Source of the DNA: Porphyridium purpureum
Lineage: Eukaryota; Rhodophyta; Bangiophyceae; Porphyridiales; Porphyridiaceae
Length of the DNA stretch: 64,000 bases
Direction: 5' to 3'
Assembly: GCA_008690995.1 (NCBI GenBank)
Contig: VRMN01000004.1
Span: 1,302,001-1,366,000, forward strand
Within the stretch, counting starts at the first letter, position 1; every line of letters starts with the position of its first letter. This document shows positions 1-10,384 of the stretch, in pieces. The position numbers and the translations under genes were made by a program. Under the pieces are notes generated by a model. It did no database searches. It saw nothing but the letters and a program-made list of their open reading frames with translations, and was not told where the DNA came from.

Positions 1-606
1 ATCGTCATCGTCTTCATCAGAGTCGCCTTCCCCGTCTTCCTGCCCAGACGGCGGAACATACGCTTGTGGCCCTTCCGCCGGCTCGTGTGAGGCGGTAAAT
101 GCCTCTTGTTTCGGACCTCCTATCCGCCGCTGCGCCACCACTGGCGACCTTGCAGGGGCCTGTAGGGCGGTTTGCTTCGGACGTTTCTTACTGGCAGGTC
201 CTGCATTTCCCGACCAAGTACTTTCTGGAATGGCAAATGTCGCAGTACCCGTCGGTGTCGGAGGTAGCATGGCCGACGGTTGTCCTTGCCTGGGCGTCGT
301 TAAGATGCCAGGTAAGCGCCCCGCGGATGGCACGGTCTGAAACGCGGGGGCAGGAGAGCTGTTCAAATCACTTGTCCTGCTAGCGTCCCGCCCCAAAGAC
401 GGCTCCCTAGTTGCCAACACACTGCCGGAACTATTGAAGTGAAAGTCCTGCTCTAACAGCGCTGAGAGTACCTGTGGTGTTTCAGAACGCATGTCATCCA
501 TAAGAGCTGGGTTGATTTCGTTCAGCAATTCCGGAAGCCCCATAGTCTCGACGTCCATTTGGAAGTCGTCCATGATGTCGAACGCTTCCATCCCTCCGTC
601 GTCCAT
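1..606 (-). CDS. Hypothetical acidic protein, C-terminus beyond left edge
   Basis: An open frame of 202 codons runs leftward from an ATG at 606-604 and is still open at base 1, so the C-terminus lies outside the window. The N-terminus is acidic and methionine-rich (MDDGGMEAFDIMDDF, then DVETMGLPELLNEINPALMDD), like a short amphipathic acidic activation segment. It is followed by a Ser/Pro/Thr-rich low-complexity stretch, a small basic patch (SKKRPK, about residue 125) and a run of acidic residues (DSDEDDDD) at the edge. I do not recognise the family. The composition fits a nuclear regulator, such as a transcription factor whose DNA-binding domain would lie further left, but no domain is visible to prove it. 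It is divergent from the Nudix gene. Confidence 0.55.
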   Translation of the reverse strand, partial: MDDGGMEAFDIMDDFQMDVETMGLPELLNEINPALMDDMRSETPQVLSALLEQDFHFNSSGSVLATREPSLGRDASRTSDLNSSPAPAFQTVPSAGRLPGILTTPRQGQPSAMLPPTPTGTATFAIPESTWSGNAGPASKKRPKQTALQAPARSPVVAQRRIGGPKQEAFTASHEPAEGPQAYVPPSGQEDGEGDSDEDDDD

Positions 607-1279
607 GGCACAAAAACTTCCCCCCTCGTTTCCCCCCGCCGGTGCGCTGCTACTATGCGGTTACTTTGGAGCAGGTATGCACGTGCAAGGTCCCGCAAGG
701 CCAGCGCTCGGATCAGACGACCGAATGTCGCAACTCGCGTGCCGCTCCTGTTGATGCCGCCGCGCACGGGGTTGCGGACGGGGCTTGCGGAGCTCGGCGC
801 GCCACGCGTGCGAACACAATCGGAGCCGAGACACTCGCGCGCACTCGCTAAGGCAGCAGACCCCCCGCTTCCGCCTCCAAACCAATTGCGTGCGAAGCAA
901 TGCACAGCGCGCCACCTCCCACCGGGCTCTTTCATAGCCGCCCGCAGCGCACGCGAACGCCTTTGACAGGCCGCGTTCCCGTTTAACGCGGTGCTGCGCC
1001 TAATCTCTTGGGCGCGTTTGGTGATTTTCCGCCCGGCGCGCCGCACGACACCGGCGGTACAGTGCGAGCAGGATAGGGTACAGTCGGGACAGAGCTCGTG
1101 CACCGCCATTGGCGCGCGCCACGTGCGCTGGTGCTGCGGGTAACGCGGTGCGACTGAGCGCTTCGTGCTGGTACATGGCGCCGCGGATCAAAGTGAGGGG
1201 GGCTGGGTCGGTTGGTTCGCTGCGGTGCTGACGCCGACACGCCGGCCACACGAGCGGTCAAAGAGGACGCGCTTTACCA
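607..1279. other. Divergent upstream region
   Basis: GC-rich space between the edge gene (-) and the Nudix gene (+). Open frames here have biased Arg/Ala/Pro composition typical of non-coding GC-rich DNA. The only structured signal is the pair of GTACAGT motifs at 1057 and 1078. Confidence 0.5.
1057..1084 (+). promoter_or_regulatory. Paired GTACAGT motif upstream of Nudix gene
   Basis: GGTACAGTGCGAG (core 1057-1063) and GGTACAGTCGGG (core 1078-1084) lie on the same strand, 21 bp start to start, about 200-220 bp before the Nudix ATG. The same motif recurs in other upstream spaces of this window. A promoter role is inferred. Confidence 0.45.
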
Positions 1280-1933
1280 ATGAAGGAGCTGCCAAAGACA
1301 GCGGTGGGCGACCGCGGTAGCGTTGAGCTTGTTGAGGACTCGGTTCTCTTTTCGAGGTACGGCCGCGTCGTGTCACGCTGCGTCATCTATCCAGATGGAT
1401 CCCGGCACGAATTCGATGTCTGGAGTAAAAACTGGCGCAGCAACCAAGAATTTGCAATCGTCGTGCCGTACTATTCGGCGTCTCGCACATTTACATTACT
1501 TTACGAGTACTATCCAGCTGCTCACAGCTTTCACCTCGGCCTCCCCGGCGGAAATGTGGACTCGAACCGGCACACCTCCATTTTGCAGGCTGCCAAGGAG
1601 GAGCTGTATGAGGAAGCGCACCTGAAGAACGGCACGTGGTACCCACTTCTGCCACAAAGTTCGTCTGGAGGCTCCTCACAACCAGGTTTGCTAAATGACA
1701 AGTACCAGCAGGACTGGAGCTTTCCGTTCCTGTGTGTCGATCCAGAACAGCAAAACAGCTCAGAGTTCGGTACCGATCACGCAACCTTCGAAGCGGAGGA
1801 GTTAATTGAAGTGAGAATGCATGTGCCGTTCGAGAAAGTGCGCAGTGATTTGCTCGCCGGGCGGTTCCAGGCGAATCAAACTTCTACATTGTTCTTCGCC
1901 TTCGAAAAGTTGAAAGAGCTCGGCCTCGCTTGA
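1280..1933 (+). CDS. Nudix hydrolase (ADP-sugar pyrophosphatase-like)
   Basis: A 217-aa protein starting at ATG 1280. Residues about 25-85 resemble the N-terminal strand region of NUDT5/ADP-ribose pyrophosphatase-type enzymes. The Nudix box spans residues about 90-115: GGNVDSN, a short linker, then AAKEELYEEAHL, with the metal-binding acidic pair E111/E112. Such enzymes hydrolyse nucleoside diphosphates linked to another group, often ADP-ribose or ADP-sugars, usually in the cytosol. Two consensus positions differ: the Arg of REUXEE is Glu, and the Gly after EE is His, so activity or substrate range may deviate. No signal peptide is obvious. The size matches the family. Its 3' end converges on the repeat-rich surface protein gene. 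Substrate not determinable from sequence. Confidence 0.85.
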   Translation: MKELPKTAVGDRGSVELVEDSVLFSRYGRVVSRCVIYPDGSRHEFDVWSKNWRSNQEFAIVVPYYSASRTFTLLYEYYPAAHSFHLGLPGGNVDSNRHTSILQAAKEELYEEAHLKNGTWYPLLPQSSSGGSSQPGLLNDKYQQDWSFPFLCVDPEQQNSSEFGTDHATFEAEELIEVRMHVPFEKVRSDLLAGRFQANQTSTLFFAFEKLKELGLA

Positions 1934-2456
1934 ACTCAACGACAAACAGCTCGAAACCCGAAAGCCCAATGAATTTTTACCATTATCGCTCTCGTACTTG
2001 ACTTCTATTGAAACAACAACTGCGAAAAGTGACCACCCTTGCAATGATACCATGCGTCAAAATAGTTAACTTGTGCCATCGATCTGTCCTTCTGTGAAAG
2101 CGCAACCATACAGGCCGCACACACAATCATCCCTTTCCTTTCTCGCTCGCAAGGCCGAAATAATGCCTTCACGAGGGTCAGTCAAAGGTCTCTCTAACAG
2201 CGCACTGCCACAACGAAGTACAATGAATGAAGATCCACTGCCTTCATCAGTGCGAGTACAGCACACAACCGACGACAGACCACACAAATCGACCCCTGCG
2301 TAGCCTCTCACGACCTGCCAATAAAATTAGTCCGACCGCAGCAAAAAGCTCAAAAGTAGTTAGCATCGTCGCCGCGAATGCCGGAAGCATCTCCTTACTC
2401 ATCGTCCATTCGGGATAAGCACAAAGGGTCTACCAGCCAGGCACTCGTCAATCGTG
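1934..2456. other. Convergent 3' region
   Basis: Space between the ends of the Nudix gene and the surface protein gene. It probably holds both 3' UTRs. No credible frame or RNA gene was seen. Confidence 0.5.
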
Positions 2457-4911
2457 TTAAGCCGCCGCGCCGGCAACTGATGCCTCATTCGCAATGAATC
2501 CGCCAAAGGCTCCGAGCATGACACCACCGAGGGCAATAGCTGTGATACCACCAGGAGAGATGCCTCCTCCGTCATCACCTGCCTGGTCATCGATCAGAAT
2601 GGGTCGCTCGACAAATGATATGCTGTCAACCTCGTAACCAGCCCCTTGGAGCGCTTCCGTCATCATACCCGTGTCAATGTATTCGGCGTATGATGAATTC
2701 ACCAACGGCTGCGAAATCGGTCGCACATAATTTGTGTACATGACCTTGACGCCCATCATGCCGTCAGCTTGACGCACTACATTACGCGCAAAAGCAGGCT
2801 GTGGCACCGAAGTGCCTGATTCCACAAACTCCAGCTCATTCACGATCCAAAGTCGCTCGTCACTGAATGTTTGCTCTGCCCCACGGACGACAAACGCCAT
2901 GTTCAGGCTCACGTTATAATCGCACACGCTTAAGAAACCGGCACCCAAGAATTGCAGAGTCTGAATCACTCGATTGTGGCCGGGAATCGGGTTCGTATCC
3001 TCATAAGGAGTGATCGGTGGCGTCGGACAAGGCGTCTCGGAGGGTTCTTCGGTCGGTTCCTGAGTCGGTTCTTCAGTGGGCTCCTCGGTCGGCTCCTCGG
3101 TCGGTTCTTCAGTGGGTTCCTCGGTCGGCTCCTCGGTCGGCTCCTCGGTCGGCTCCTCGGTCGGCTCCTCGGTCGGCTCTTCAGTGGGTTCCTCGGTCGG
3201 CTCCTCGGTCGGCTCCTCGGTCGGCTCTTCAGTGGGCTCTTCAGTGGGTTCCTCGGTCGGCTGCTCGGTGGGTTCTTCAGTGGGTTCCTCGGTTGGCTGC
3301 TCGGTTGGTTGCTCGGTTGGCTGCTCGGTCGGCTGCTCGGTCGGCTGCTCGGTCGGCTGCTCGGTCGGCTGCTCGGTCGGCTGCTCGGTCGGCTGCTCGG
3401 TCGCTCTCTCGGCTGCTCGGTCGGCTGCTCGGTCTGCTCGGTCGGCTGCTCGGTCGGCTGCTCGGTCGGCTGACGGGCTGCTCGGTTGGCTGCTCGGTCG
3501 GCTGCTCGGTCGGCTGCTCGGTCGGCTGCTCGGTCGGCTGCTCGGTCGGCTGCTCGGTCGGCACCTCTGACGGCACCTCTGACGGGCCACCCGTCACAAT
3601 CGGGGTCTCAGAAGGTGCTTCGGTCGGTTCCTCGGACGGTTCCTCGGTCGGCTCCTCGATGGTAATACGCGCAATTGAATACCCACCCTGGCCTCCGACC
3701 AGAACGGTCTCAGCCTGCCCCACAAGCGGTAGCGAAACATAAGCCCTGTTGACGGGAACTGTCACCAGAAGCTCCGTATTGAAAGCGGCCAACAGCTGTA
3801 AGTCACGAAACACAAATACACCAGCTACCACTGGTGCGTTAGCGGTAAGCGAGGTCGGCACATATATGGAATTCTGCAAGGGGTCAGCGTTGTACGCACT
3901 TCCAAGCCCGACTACAGTCTCTTCTGCAATCTTCATGGACAAATCCAACGTAAATTGTGTCAGCACAATCGCACGTTCACCCTCTTCCACGACAAAGTTG
4001 TTCACAGTGACAATGGACGGCTCCATGTCAGACGGAAAGGGTTGAATGATCGTCTGCGCGAAATAAAAGTCGTCTTCGACCGCATTCTTTCCTCCCGAGA
4101 GACCCGGATTGACTGGGTTGGAAACCTCCTGCGAGACAGAAATGACCACAATGGGGGTTGAGACATCCACAGTCCCCACATATGAAGATACTACTTCGGT
4201 GTCAAAAAGAACCCCGAAAACAACAAAAGTCGAGCCGACTCTCTGAATAAAGTCATCAACTGATCCACCCTGTACGTCCTTTATGATCTCTTCGTCAACC
4301 TCCGGATTCATTTGCACCAGCGAGGTCGCAATGCCACCCTCGTCATCCACAATATTCAGGAAGACGTAAAACTCGTCGGTCTCGCCGAGTCGAAGCGCCA
4401 TGCCGCGAGAGAGGTACGACTTATCTCCACTGAATGGATTCGTAGTCACGTACAAGATCTGCTCTTCTCCCGTGTCCTGGTCCAGGCCGATCAGCACAAC
4501 ATTGAAAGTTGAGTCGTCCACGTAACTCTGGAAAATAAAGGAGACCAGACCGCTGCCTAGTCGCATGGGAACGTAGAGGGGTTTCAATATGTTGACAGCC
4601 GTACTCTCCTCGCTGCTGTACGATCTACTCCAGACTTCCACTGGCTCCGCCGATCCCTCTATCAGTTCCACGTCCAGACGCGCGACGGTAATCACCGAGG
4701 CAACCGTTGCGTTACCGGGGACAACACTCGTCACAAAGACAGAGCCACCTGGGCCCGGCACCGAGTTGACAGTGTACGTTTCTCCGATAATGTGCCCGAA
4801 CGCGGCGTGGGCCGAACGAAATCCGCTGCCGGCTACCATGGCGAGCACGAAAAGCGCCACGGTTGCCGGCACGCGCCGGCTCGAGCTGCGCCGGGCGCGG
4901 CCGCCCGCCAT
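2457..4911 (-). CDS. Secreted/membrane-anchored protein with PTE(E/Q) tandem repeats; reading frame changes inside the repeats
   Basis: The chosen ATG (4911-4909) gives a classic signal peptide: basic MAGGRARRSSSRR, then the hydrophobic VPATVALFVLAMVAG and a cleavage-like SAHA. About 400 residues of beta-rich, Val/Thr-rich ectodomain follow, then a long Pro-Thr-Glu-Gln/Glu repeat stalk, then a folded C-terminal region (from about 3010 down to 2600). A final hydrophobic segment GITAIALGGVMLGAFGGF ends near the C-terminus, so a type I or tail-anchored surface protein is likely. The frame of the N-terminal part and that of the C-terminal part are different. The 12-bp repeat loses phase near 3468-3475 and again near 3405-3412, so the genomic sequence does not read straight through. 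Repeat mis-assembly, slippage in the strain, or a small intron could explain it. Not recognised as a named family. Confidence 0.6.
3017..3590. repeat. 12-bp coding minisatellite (PTEQ/PTEE)
   Basis: A tandem array of a 12-bp unit (plus strand CTGCTCGGTCGG or CTCCTCGGTCGG, giving P-T-E-Q or P-T-E-E on the minus strand), nearly 50 copies. The E-type units sit towards 3017-3290 and the Q-type units towards 3290-3570. Short units near 3405, 3440 and 3470 break the period by 4, 3 and 4 bases. Confidence 0.9.
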
Positions 4912-5674
4912 GCTTGCGCCCCACCATTCGTTTAACGCGCGCAGCACCCTCCACGCTCCTCCCGCGCAAGCGTGCACGTCTCGTCCCTCCCTCCCCCCGC
5001 GTCCCGCGCCCTCTCTCTCCTCTTCCCTCGCTTCCCCCACGCTACGCCCGCACGCTAAAACCAGCCCACACGTGTGCGAAACGAAGCACGCATATGAAAA
5101 TCGCATTGTTTCGCTAGACACCTGATGCCCACGCGCGTACCCACCACCACCACCACCACCACCATCCGCAGTAACCAACCATAACAAAAAGACTGCGTTG
5201 TCTCGTACTCAGTTCTCTATGTCTCCAGACTGCCTTGCATGCCTCGTGTCGGTCGCGCACTTACTATGAAAACACCTCCGCTTTACGAGACGCACGCCAC
5301 TTATTTTTAGACGTGAAGACACGGTCTCGTGCGCTCGCTCGCTTGCGTGCCCGGAACGCGTTCGGAACGGTCGACAGACAACGTTAAAAAACACGCGCCA
5401 GGTTAACGTTAAAAAAAGAGCCGCAGCGCGACTCGGCGGTTTCGAAAATTTGAATTTCAAACCGTCGCCACCCGCTGCGAATGAGCTGCGGCGTTACGTG
5501 AACACGGGACTGCGATGGAGTGCACGCTCGCGCGAGTCGGGTGTAGTGCGACGACATGCTCCGTGAAGCTTTCGCTCGGCCCGCGCAGTGACAGCGAGCG
5601 AGAGGGCCTGCTCTCCGTTGTGGGCAGCGGCGGCAGCGGCAGCAGCATCGGCGAATACCTTTGCTTGTGGCGTC
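4912..5674. other. Divergent upstream region with (ACC)n tract
   Basis: Space between the surface protein (-) and condensin-II H2 (+). A perfect ACC trinucleotide run lies at 5141-5164. A TATTTTTAG box at about 5301 is TATA-like. No GTACAGT copy was seen here. Confidence 0.45.
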
Positions 5675-8164
5675 ATGGACATGGATGTGTTGGAGCACGT
5701 GGTGCGTGGCTGCGAAGAAACTGACGATGTGCAGCTCTTCCGCGAAAATTTCGAGGAGCTGCTGGGCCCCATTGGAGAAATTTCTCAGTACTGGCAGCTA
5801 GACCTGCAGGAAAAAATGACACAACTACTGGGACTTTTCAACTCGAAAAACACCAGTCAGCTCGGCGCAGGCGCCGAGTTCCAGCGCGCCGCGTTGGTCG
5901 TGCAGGGCTCGGCGCGACTCTACGCGCGGAAAGTAGACCATGCCTACGACTCCATGTTCGGACTCGTCGGCTACTTGCAGGCAGGCGAGGATGGGAGCAA
6001 GTCCGGCGATGCAAACCAGACTTCTCAGCGCGCACAGAAGAAAGCGGAACGACGCACAAATACATGTGGGCTTGCATTCTTCACACTTGCTCCTGCAGAA
6101 TTCACCGACTTGGCAGAGGAGATGTACGGCATTTCCTCGGACGCGGACACATTTGACCCGAAAAGCTTCGCCGAGCGCGTTTGGTCGAGCGAAGCAGATG
6201 CAGACGAGCAGCCGACACAGAACCACGATGCTAGCCCGTGGGCAAAGCTAATATCCGTCGGCCAGAACAGTGGATTCTGGGACCAAAAATGTGTGGGAAC
6301 AGAGAAACGCGAGGTGAACACCCTCGCGCTGGACATTCCATTTGCTCTTCTCCCGCCGTCCTTTTCAATCAACAGGCATTCGGCCCACAGAAAGTTGGCC
6401 GTCCAACACCGTCAGAAACGCCAGTCGAGCCCAGAGCGCGACTCAGCAGACGCTAGCGAGGCTGCACACTTTCGACTTTTCCGTGCAACGTACATGCGCA
6501 GCACAGGTGCTATTCTACTTGACGGAACGCCATTCAACGAGCGCCTCGAGCCGCTTCGCCTCTGGCTGCCCGCGCTGCTTGACGATGCAGATGAAGAGAT
6601 GGCGACCTCAGTGAATGCGCGCCACGGCGCCAGTACCGAGTCCAGCCGGGGTTTCGATGGCTGCCAAGGAAGTGCCGATGTGAGCGCAGATTTTGACAAT
6701 AACGATGACTATGACGATGGAAATGACCATTGCGAAGGACCGAGCGCTTCTGATCGTCAAGAGAATCGTGAACTGCCCTTTGGTCGTGGTCCTCTTGAAA
6801 ACGCCCCAAGCCAGGCATGCAGCTTACCGGAGCCGCCCGTCAGTGATCCACTACTTTCAAGAGCAGCACGGGTTGTCGTTAGACAAAAGCAGCAGTCGGA
6901 CATCCGATGTCAGGAAGTCGAAGACGCGTGGGTACGCGTCGACCCCCACACTCAAGATCCTCGCATGCCAGAATTCCCGTGTGTTAAAGGCCGAACAATT
7001 CGAAAGCTGCATGCCAGGAGCCCAGCTTCCATGTCGAAGAGGGATTTACCGACAATATCAAGCGACGTGCCCGGCTTTTGGACGCAGCTGTATTGGACTG
7101 AGCGGCCTGAACACGCAGGACACATCTCCGAAGTGGAATTCGCACTCGGCCTGCCAAATGTTCTTAAACAACGTCGGGCTTTAACGCATGCGAAGGGTTT
7201 CGAGCACTGGGTCGAGCTCGAAGCAGCGCGACGACGCGCAATCAACCATGCCCTTTCCGGTGCGACCACATTTGGCGGACGAGCTCTTGATGGACGCCTT
7301 GAGTACGATTTTGAACAGGACGCGAACGACGAAGACGAATGTGGTGCGGACTGGCAAGTTGCCGAAGATGAGGGGTCACCGCACGGGGACTCACAGCCTG
7401 CACAGAATCCATCAGATTTTCTTTTCGACTCCACCGACACCACGTCCTCCACAAGATTTCAAAGTAGTAACGGTGCACCAACCACGCCATCGGATGGTGA
7501 CGAAGACCTGATTGACCGAGCAGGCCTGGCACAGGAGATGAGCAACATGGACTTGGACTCGGATGAGTTTGAGAAGCGAATGTATCGCGCGACATTGAGC
7601 TACGAAGAAGCGTGCCGAAGGTATCTACAGAGCACTGCATCGCACTGGGAGCGTGTCTCTACCTGCGAAGAATTTGCAGTCCAGCTAGCCGCTTGGACCG
7701 TGCAATTGGAAAAGCAACTCGTTGCCCAGAATGAATCTGGTGCAACCTATACATCTGACGAGATTTCGGCTTGGAAAACGGACATCATGGACGCGTTCGA
7801 AGCCAAGGATAGCTCGGAAATCAGTCTTCATGAAATGTACGCAGCCCCTTCGACCAGTCGGGTATCCCAGCGCTTTCTGTGCAGCCTATTTTTGGCAAAC
7901 GAAGGAAGTGTATCTTTCCACGTATTCGCATCAGGACAGGAGGAAAACAGTGTGCTTGATTGGAACGCGTCACGGTTTTGTAGGGGCGCCATACACGATG
8001 CTCCAGAAAGCACGCGGCGTCCGGTAAATGCGGTATCCGAGCCTACCGCGAAGAGGGCGAAGACAAGCACAATACGAGCCCTGACTCCCATGCGAGAATC
8101 ACGCACCGATGATCGATTAGCTCTGAGGCCGAAGCCGACCGTAACTCCTGTAAAATTCCTCTGA
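5675..8164 (+). CDS. NCAPH2: Condensin-2 complex subunit H2 (kleisin beta)
   Basis: An 829-aa protein from the ATG at 5675 (MDMDVLEH). The frame is open further upstream but has no earlier ATG. Residues about 20-130 match the conserved N-terminal domain of CAP-H2: LLGPIGEISQYWQLDLQ, later FQRAALVVQGSARLYARKVD, which binds the SMC2 neck. A long acidic, low-complexity middle follows. The C-terminal part (about residues 630-755), beginning near YRATLSYEEACRRYLQS and containing SQRFLCSLFLANEGSVSF, matches the winged-helix end of kleisins that closes the ring on the SMC4 head. The role is chromosome compaction and organisation in the nucleus as part of condensin II. Length is slightly above animal homologues (about 600 aa) because of the acidic linker. 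Presence implies a condensin II complex in this lineage. Confidence 0.85.
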   Translation: MDMDVLEHVVRGCEETDDVQLFRENFEELLGPIGEISQYWQLDLQEKMTQLLGLFNSKNTSQLGAGAEFQRAALVVQGSARLYARKVDHAYDSMFGLVGYLQAGEDGSKSGDANQTSQRAQKKAERRTNTCGLAFFTLAPAEFTDLAEEMYGISSDADTFDPKSFAERVWSSEADADEQPTQNHDASPWAKLISVGQNSGFWDQKCVGTEKREVNTLALDIPFALLPPSFSINRHSAHRKLAVQHRQKRQSSPERDSADASEAAHFRLFRATYMRSTGAILLDGTPFNERLEPLRLWLPALLDDADEEMATSVNARHGASTESSRGFDGCQGSADVSADFDNNDDYDDGNDHCEGPSASDRQENRELPFGRGPLENAPSQACSLPEPPVSDPLLSRAARVVVRQKQQSDIRCQEVEDAWVRVDPHTQDPRMPEFPCVKGRTIRKLHARSPASMSKRDLPTISSDVPGFWTQLYWTERPEHAGHISEVEFALGLPNVLKQRRALTHAKGFEHWVELEAARRRAINHALSGATTFGGRALDGRLEYDFEQDANDEDECGADWQVAEDEGSPHGDSQPAQNPSDFLFDSTDTTSSTRFQSSNGAPTTPSDGDEDLIDRAGLAQEMSNMDLDSDEFEKRMYRATLSYEEACRRYLQSTASHWERVSTCEEFAVQLAAWTVQLEKQLVAQNESGATYTSDEISAWKTDIMDAFEAKDSSEISLHEMYAAPSTSRVSQRFLCSLFLANEGSVSFHVFASGQEENSVLDWNASRFCRGAIHDAPESTRRPVNAVSEPTAKRAKTSTIRALTPMRESRTDDRLALRPKPTVTPVKFL

Positions 8165-8260
8165 AACGTTATTATGCTCACATCTAGCATTCTTCCCTCT
8201 CTTACTCTCTGTTTGCCTGTTCTCTGGTTAGTTTATTCACACGTACGGGCCAAAGTCCCA

Positions 8261-10384
8261 CTACATCAACATTGCCCGGGAAAAAATTCCTTCGGCGTTC
8301 ACCGAAATGATCAAGCCGTTGAAAAGCGCAACACCAACCGCAGCATCGGGCGAAGGCAGCGGTGGAATCTTTTTCCTCGCAAATGGATTTGCGCTCCGCG
8401 GTCCTCGCCCAAATTGAGCTTCAAACCTTGCCGCGTGCGAACTCGCTCGCACCCCTTCGACCACACGCATGTACGTTTCCACGTTCCAGATCTTATTCAC
8501 GTGGATTTGGAGTGAATCGACCGAATCAGCCTCACGGGCAGATACACTCGCTCTGACTGTAGCTGGCGCCGCCGGCAATGATCGTACATTCATCTTGGAT
8601 GACCGTGATTTGTCCAAACCCCTGCTGCTCGTGCCGGGTGTTGGTGGCGGCGGTGGAGGTGGCACAGGAGCTGCCAGAACAGAGCCTGTGTCGACGACCG
8701 GTCCTGGAGATGCTTCTGAGGGTGCACTCACGGGCGCAATATAATCCGACACTCCGGCTAGAATGTTCTCGCTATCGCTTCCCCTTCGATGAAGCGGTGA
8801 TCCAGCTGCAACAGAAAGCGTTGTTTTTGAAATCCCGGCTGCGCTCAAGTTCCACACGCGAACAATGCCGTCACTGCCACCTGAAGCGAGGACACACGCA
8901 GGACTATCCCATGGTTCGTGTGCTCGACCTGGGATGGACTGTGAAGGAAGCCCTTCCTCAACGTTGTGCACATTTTTAAATGCCCCACTCGCAAGACACT
9001 GTACGGGACCGACGTGCGCTTGCAACGTAAACAACGGCTGGTCAAGCCCGCGCCGACAGTCCCATATACATATCGCCCCGTCATCGGCCGCTGAGGCCAG
9101 AAGGGGTGCGCTTGCACTCGGGGAATACAGCCATTTTACCGCCCGAATCGGCACGTGCATCCCGTGTGCGCATTCTCGTACCAAAGGCCCTGACGATTTC
9201 GTGTCCACCGGTCGAAAAGCGATGCGTTTGTCAAGCACTTGGAGATCGCCCCCGGCGTCTCCTACCGCGAAAGCTGCCGGTGTCTGGAGGCTCCAGTCCA
9301 GAGCAAGGATAGGCTCCTTGGACACCATTCCGGACACTAAATTTGCTTCCAACCGCATTGGAAGATTTGCATGAACCTCCCATTTCATGTGCTCCATATC
9401 AAAGACGTGAACATTGCAGTTCTCCGCCACAACTGCAACGCAGTTTTCCAAAACGCCTGTTGCCAATGCGCGGATGCGTGGACTGTAAGACCACTTACCT
9501 GGAACTGAAACTGAGGCACCTCTCTCCTGCTCTGAGGAAATCATGATTGTCTCACAGCGCTTCTGCTTGCTTGACGAATGCACGAGAGCTACTGAACCGT
9601 CCTGTCCCCCGACCAACAAGCATGGTTCCGTCCCACCGTCAGCATTGGTGAATGCAGCAGCTCGTGGCGCAGCACAGAAATCCTGCGGGAGCGGAATACT
9701 CGCCATGTACTGCGCCGGCACGTCTTTAGTTGAACCACCTCCACTGGAGTCCCATGCGTATTCCGAGTTGTACGTGCTTGCAGCGAACGGGTCTGCGACT
9801 TCATTCGTCCTGTAGCCAAAGTCGGGATCACTCTGTTTTCTTGCCTCTTCCACTTGGTCAGGATCCATGAAATCGTACCCAGACGAAGAATTGTGGCCCA
9901 GACGCGGGGAGCCTAGCGGAGACGTTGTCATGCGGTACACACTGGCCTGTTTGGGCAAGGCCGGCATGAGCGACTGCGAGATTGATCCCCCATCGAACGA
10001 CGACTGGCCGCGATCCGAGGACGACCCAAAGTGATGGAAGGCTACCATGGTCTCACCGCGGGCTGGAGCGTGTTCTTCCCACGGGTCTACCAGCAAAACG
10101 GCATCACGCGTCACACACGCGACCGCCATGCCGGATGGGTCCGCCGCCAGCGCGACACATCGGAAAGCGCGCTGAGGTTTCCCTCCGTCCACGTCGCCGG
10201 CTCGCGCGACATGACTGCCTGGGTCTGCGATCGAGCGCACGCACAGCGACGAAAGCGCAGTCGCCATTGAAAGGCGTGCTCTCCTCCACTTGCTCTCGAG
10301 GCGAATGGCGCCACGACCGCCGATGGACAGTTCCAAGAACGAAAGATACTGAGCAACGTGCTGCGCTGAGAAATTTTCAGCCAT
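8261..10384 (-). CDS. WD40-repeat protein, unassigned
   Basis: A 707-aa protein starting at ATG 10384-10382. Weak beta-propeller repeats appear from about residue 235 onward, with clear WD40 units at about 405-520: LLASAADDGAICIWDCRRG and VLASGGSDGIVRVWNLSAAG. A proline run (PVPPPPPPPTPG) lies near residue 585. The C-terminal tail is basic and helical (SHAARFEAQFGRGPRSANPF). The N-terminal MAENFSAQHVAQYLSFLELS is helical and not a signal peptide. WD40 propellers are protein-binding scaffolds, and nothing in the flanks identifies the partner. It converges on condensin-II H2, with only 96 bp between stops. I do not assign an orthologue. Confidence 0.75.
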   Translation of the reverse strand: MAENFSAQHVAQYLSFLELSIGGRGAIRLESKWRRARLSMATALSSLCVRSIADPGSHVARAGDVDGGKPQRAFRCVALAADPSGMAVACVTRDAVLLVDPWEEHAPARGETMVAFHHFGSSSDRGQSSFDGGSISQSLMPALPKQASVYRMTTSPLGSPRLGHNSSSGYDFMDPDQVEEARKQSDPDFGYRTNEVADPFAASTYNSEYAWDSSGGGSTKDVPAQYMASIPLPQDFCAAPRAAAFTNADGGTEPCLLVGGQDGSVALVHSSSKQKRCETIMISSEQERGASVSVPGKWSYSPRIRALATGVLENCVAVVAENCNVHVFDMEHMKWEVHANLPMRLEANLVSGMVSKEPILALDWSLQTPAAFAVGDAGGDLQVLDKRIAFRPVDTKSSGPLVRECAHGMHVPIRAVKWLYSPSASAPLLASAADDGAICIWDCRRGLDQPLFTLQAHVGPVQCLASGAFKNVHNVEEGLPSQSIPGRAHEPWDSPACVLASGGSDGIVRVWNLSAAGISKTTLSVAAGSPLHRRGSDSENILAGVSDYIAPVSAPSEASPGPVVDTGSVLAAPVPPPPPPPTPGTSSRGLDKSRSSKMNVRSLPAAPATVRASVSAREADSVDSLQIHVNKIWNVETYMRVVEGVRASSHAARFEAQFGRGPRSANPFARKKIPPLPSPDAAVGVALFNGLIISVNAEGIFSRAMLM

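Noticed and set aside
3076-3742. Long plus-strand frames rich in Gly-Ser-Val or Leu-Gly-Arg across the minisatellite
   Set aside because: A 12-bp repeat is open in all frames; only the minus-strand PTE(E/Q) phase joins to a signal peptide and a folded C-terminus.
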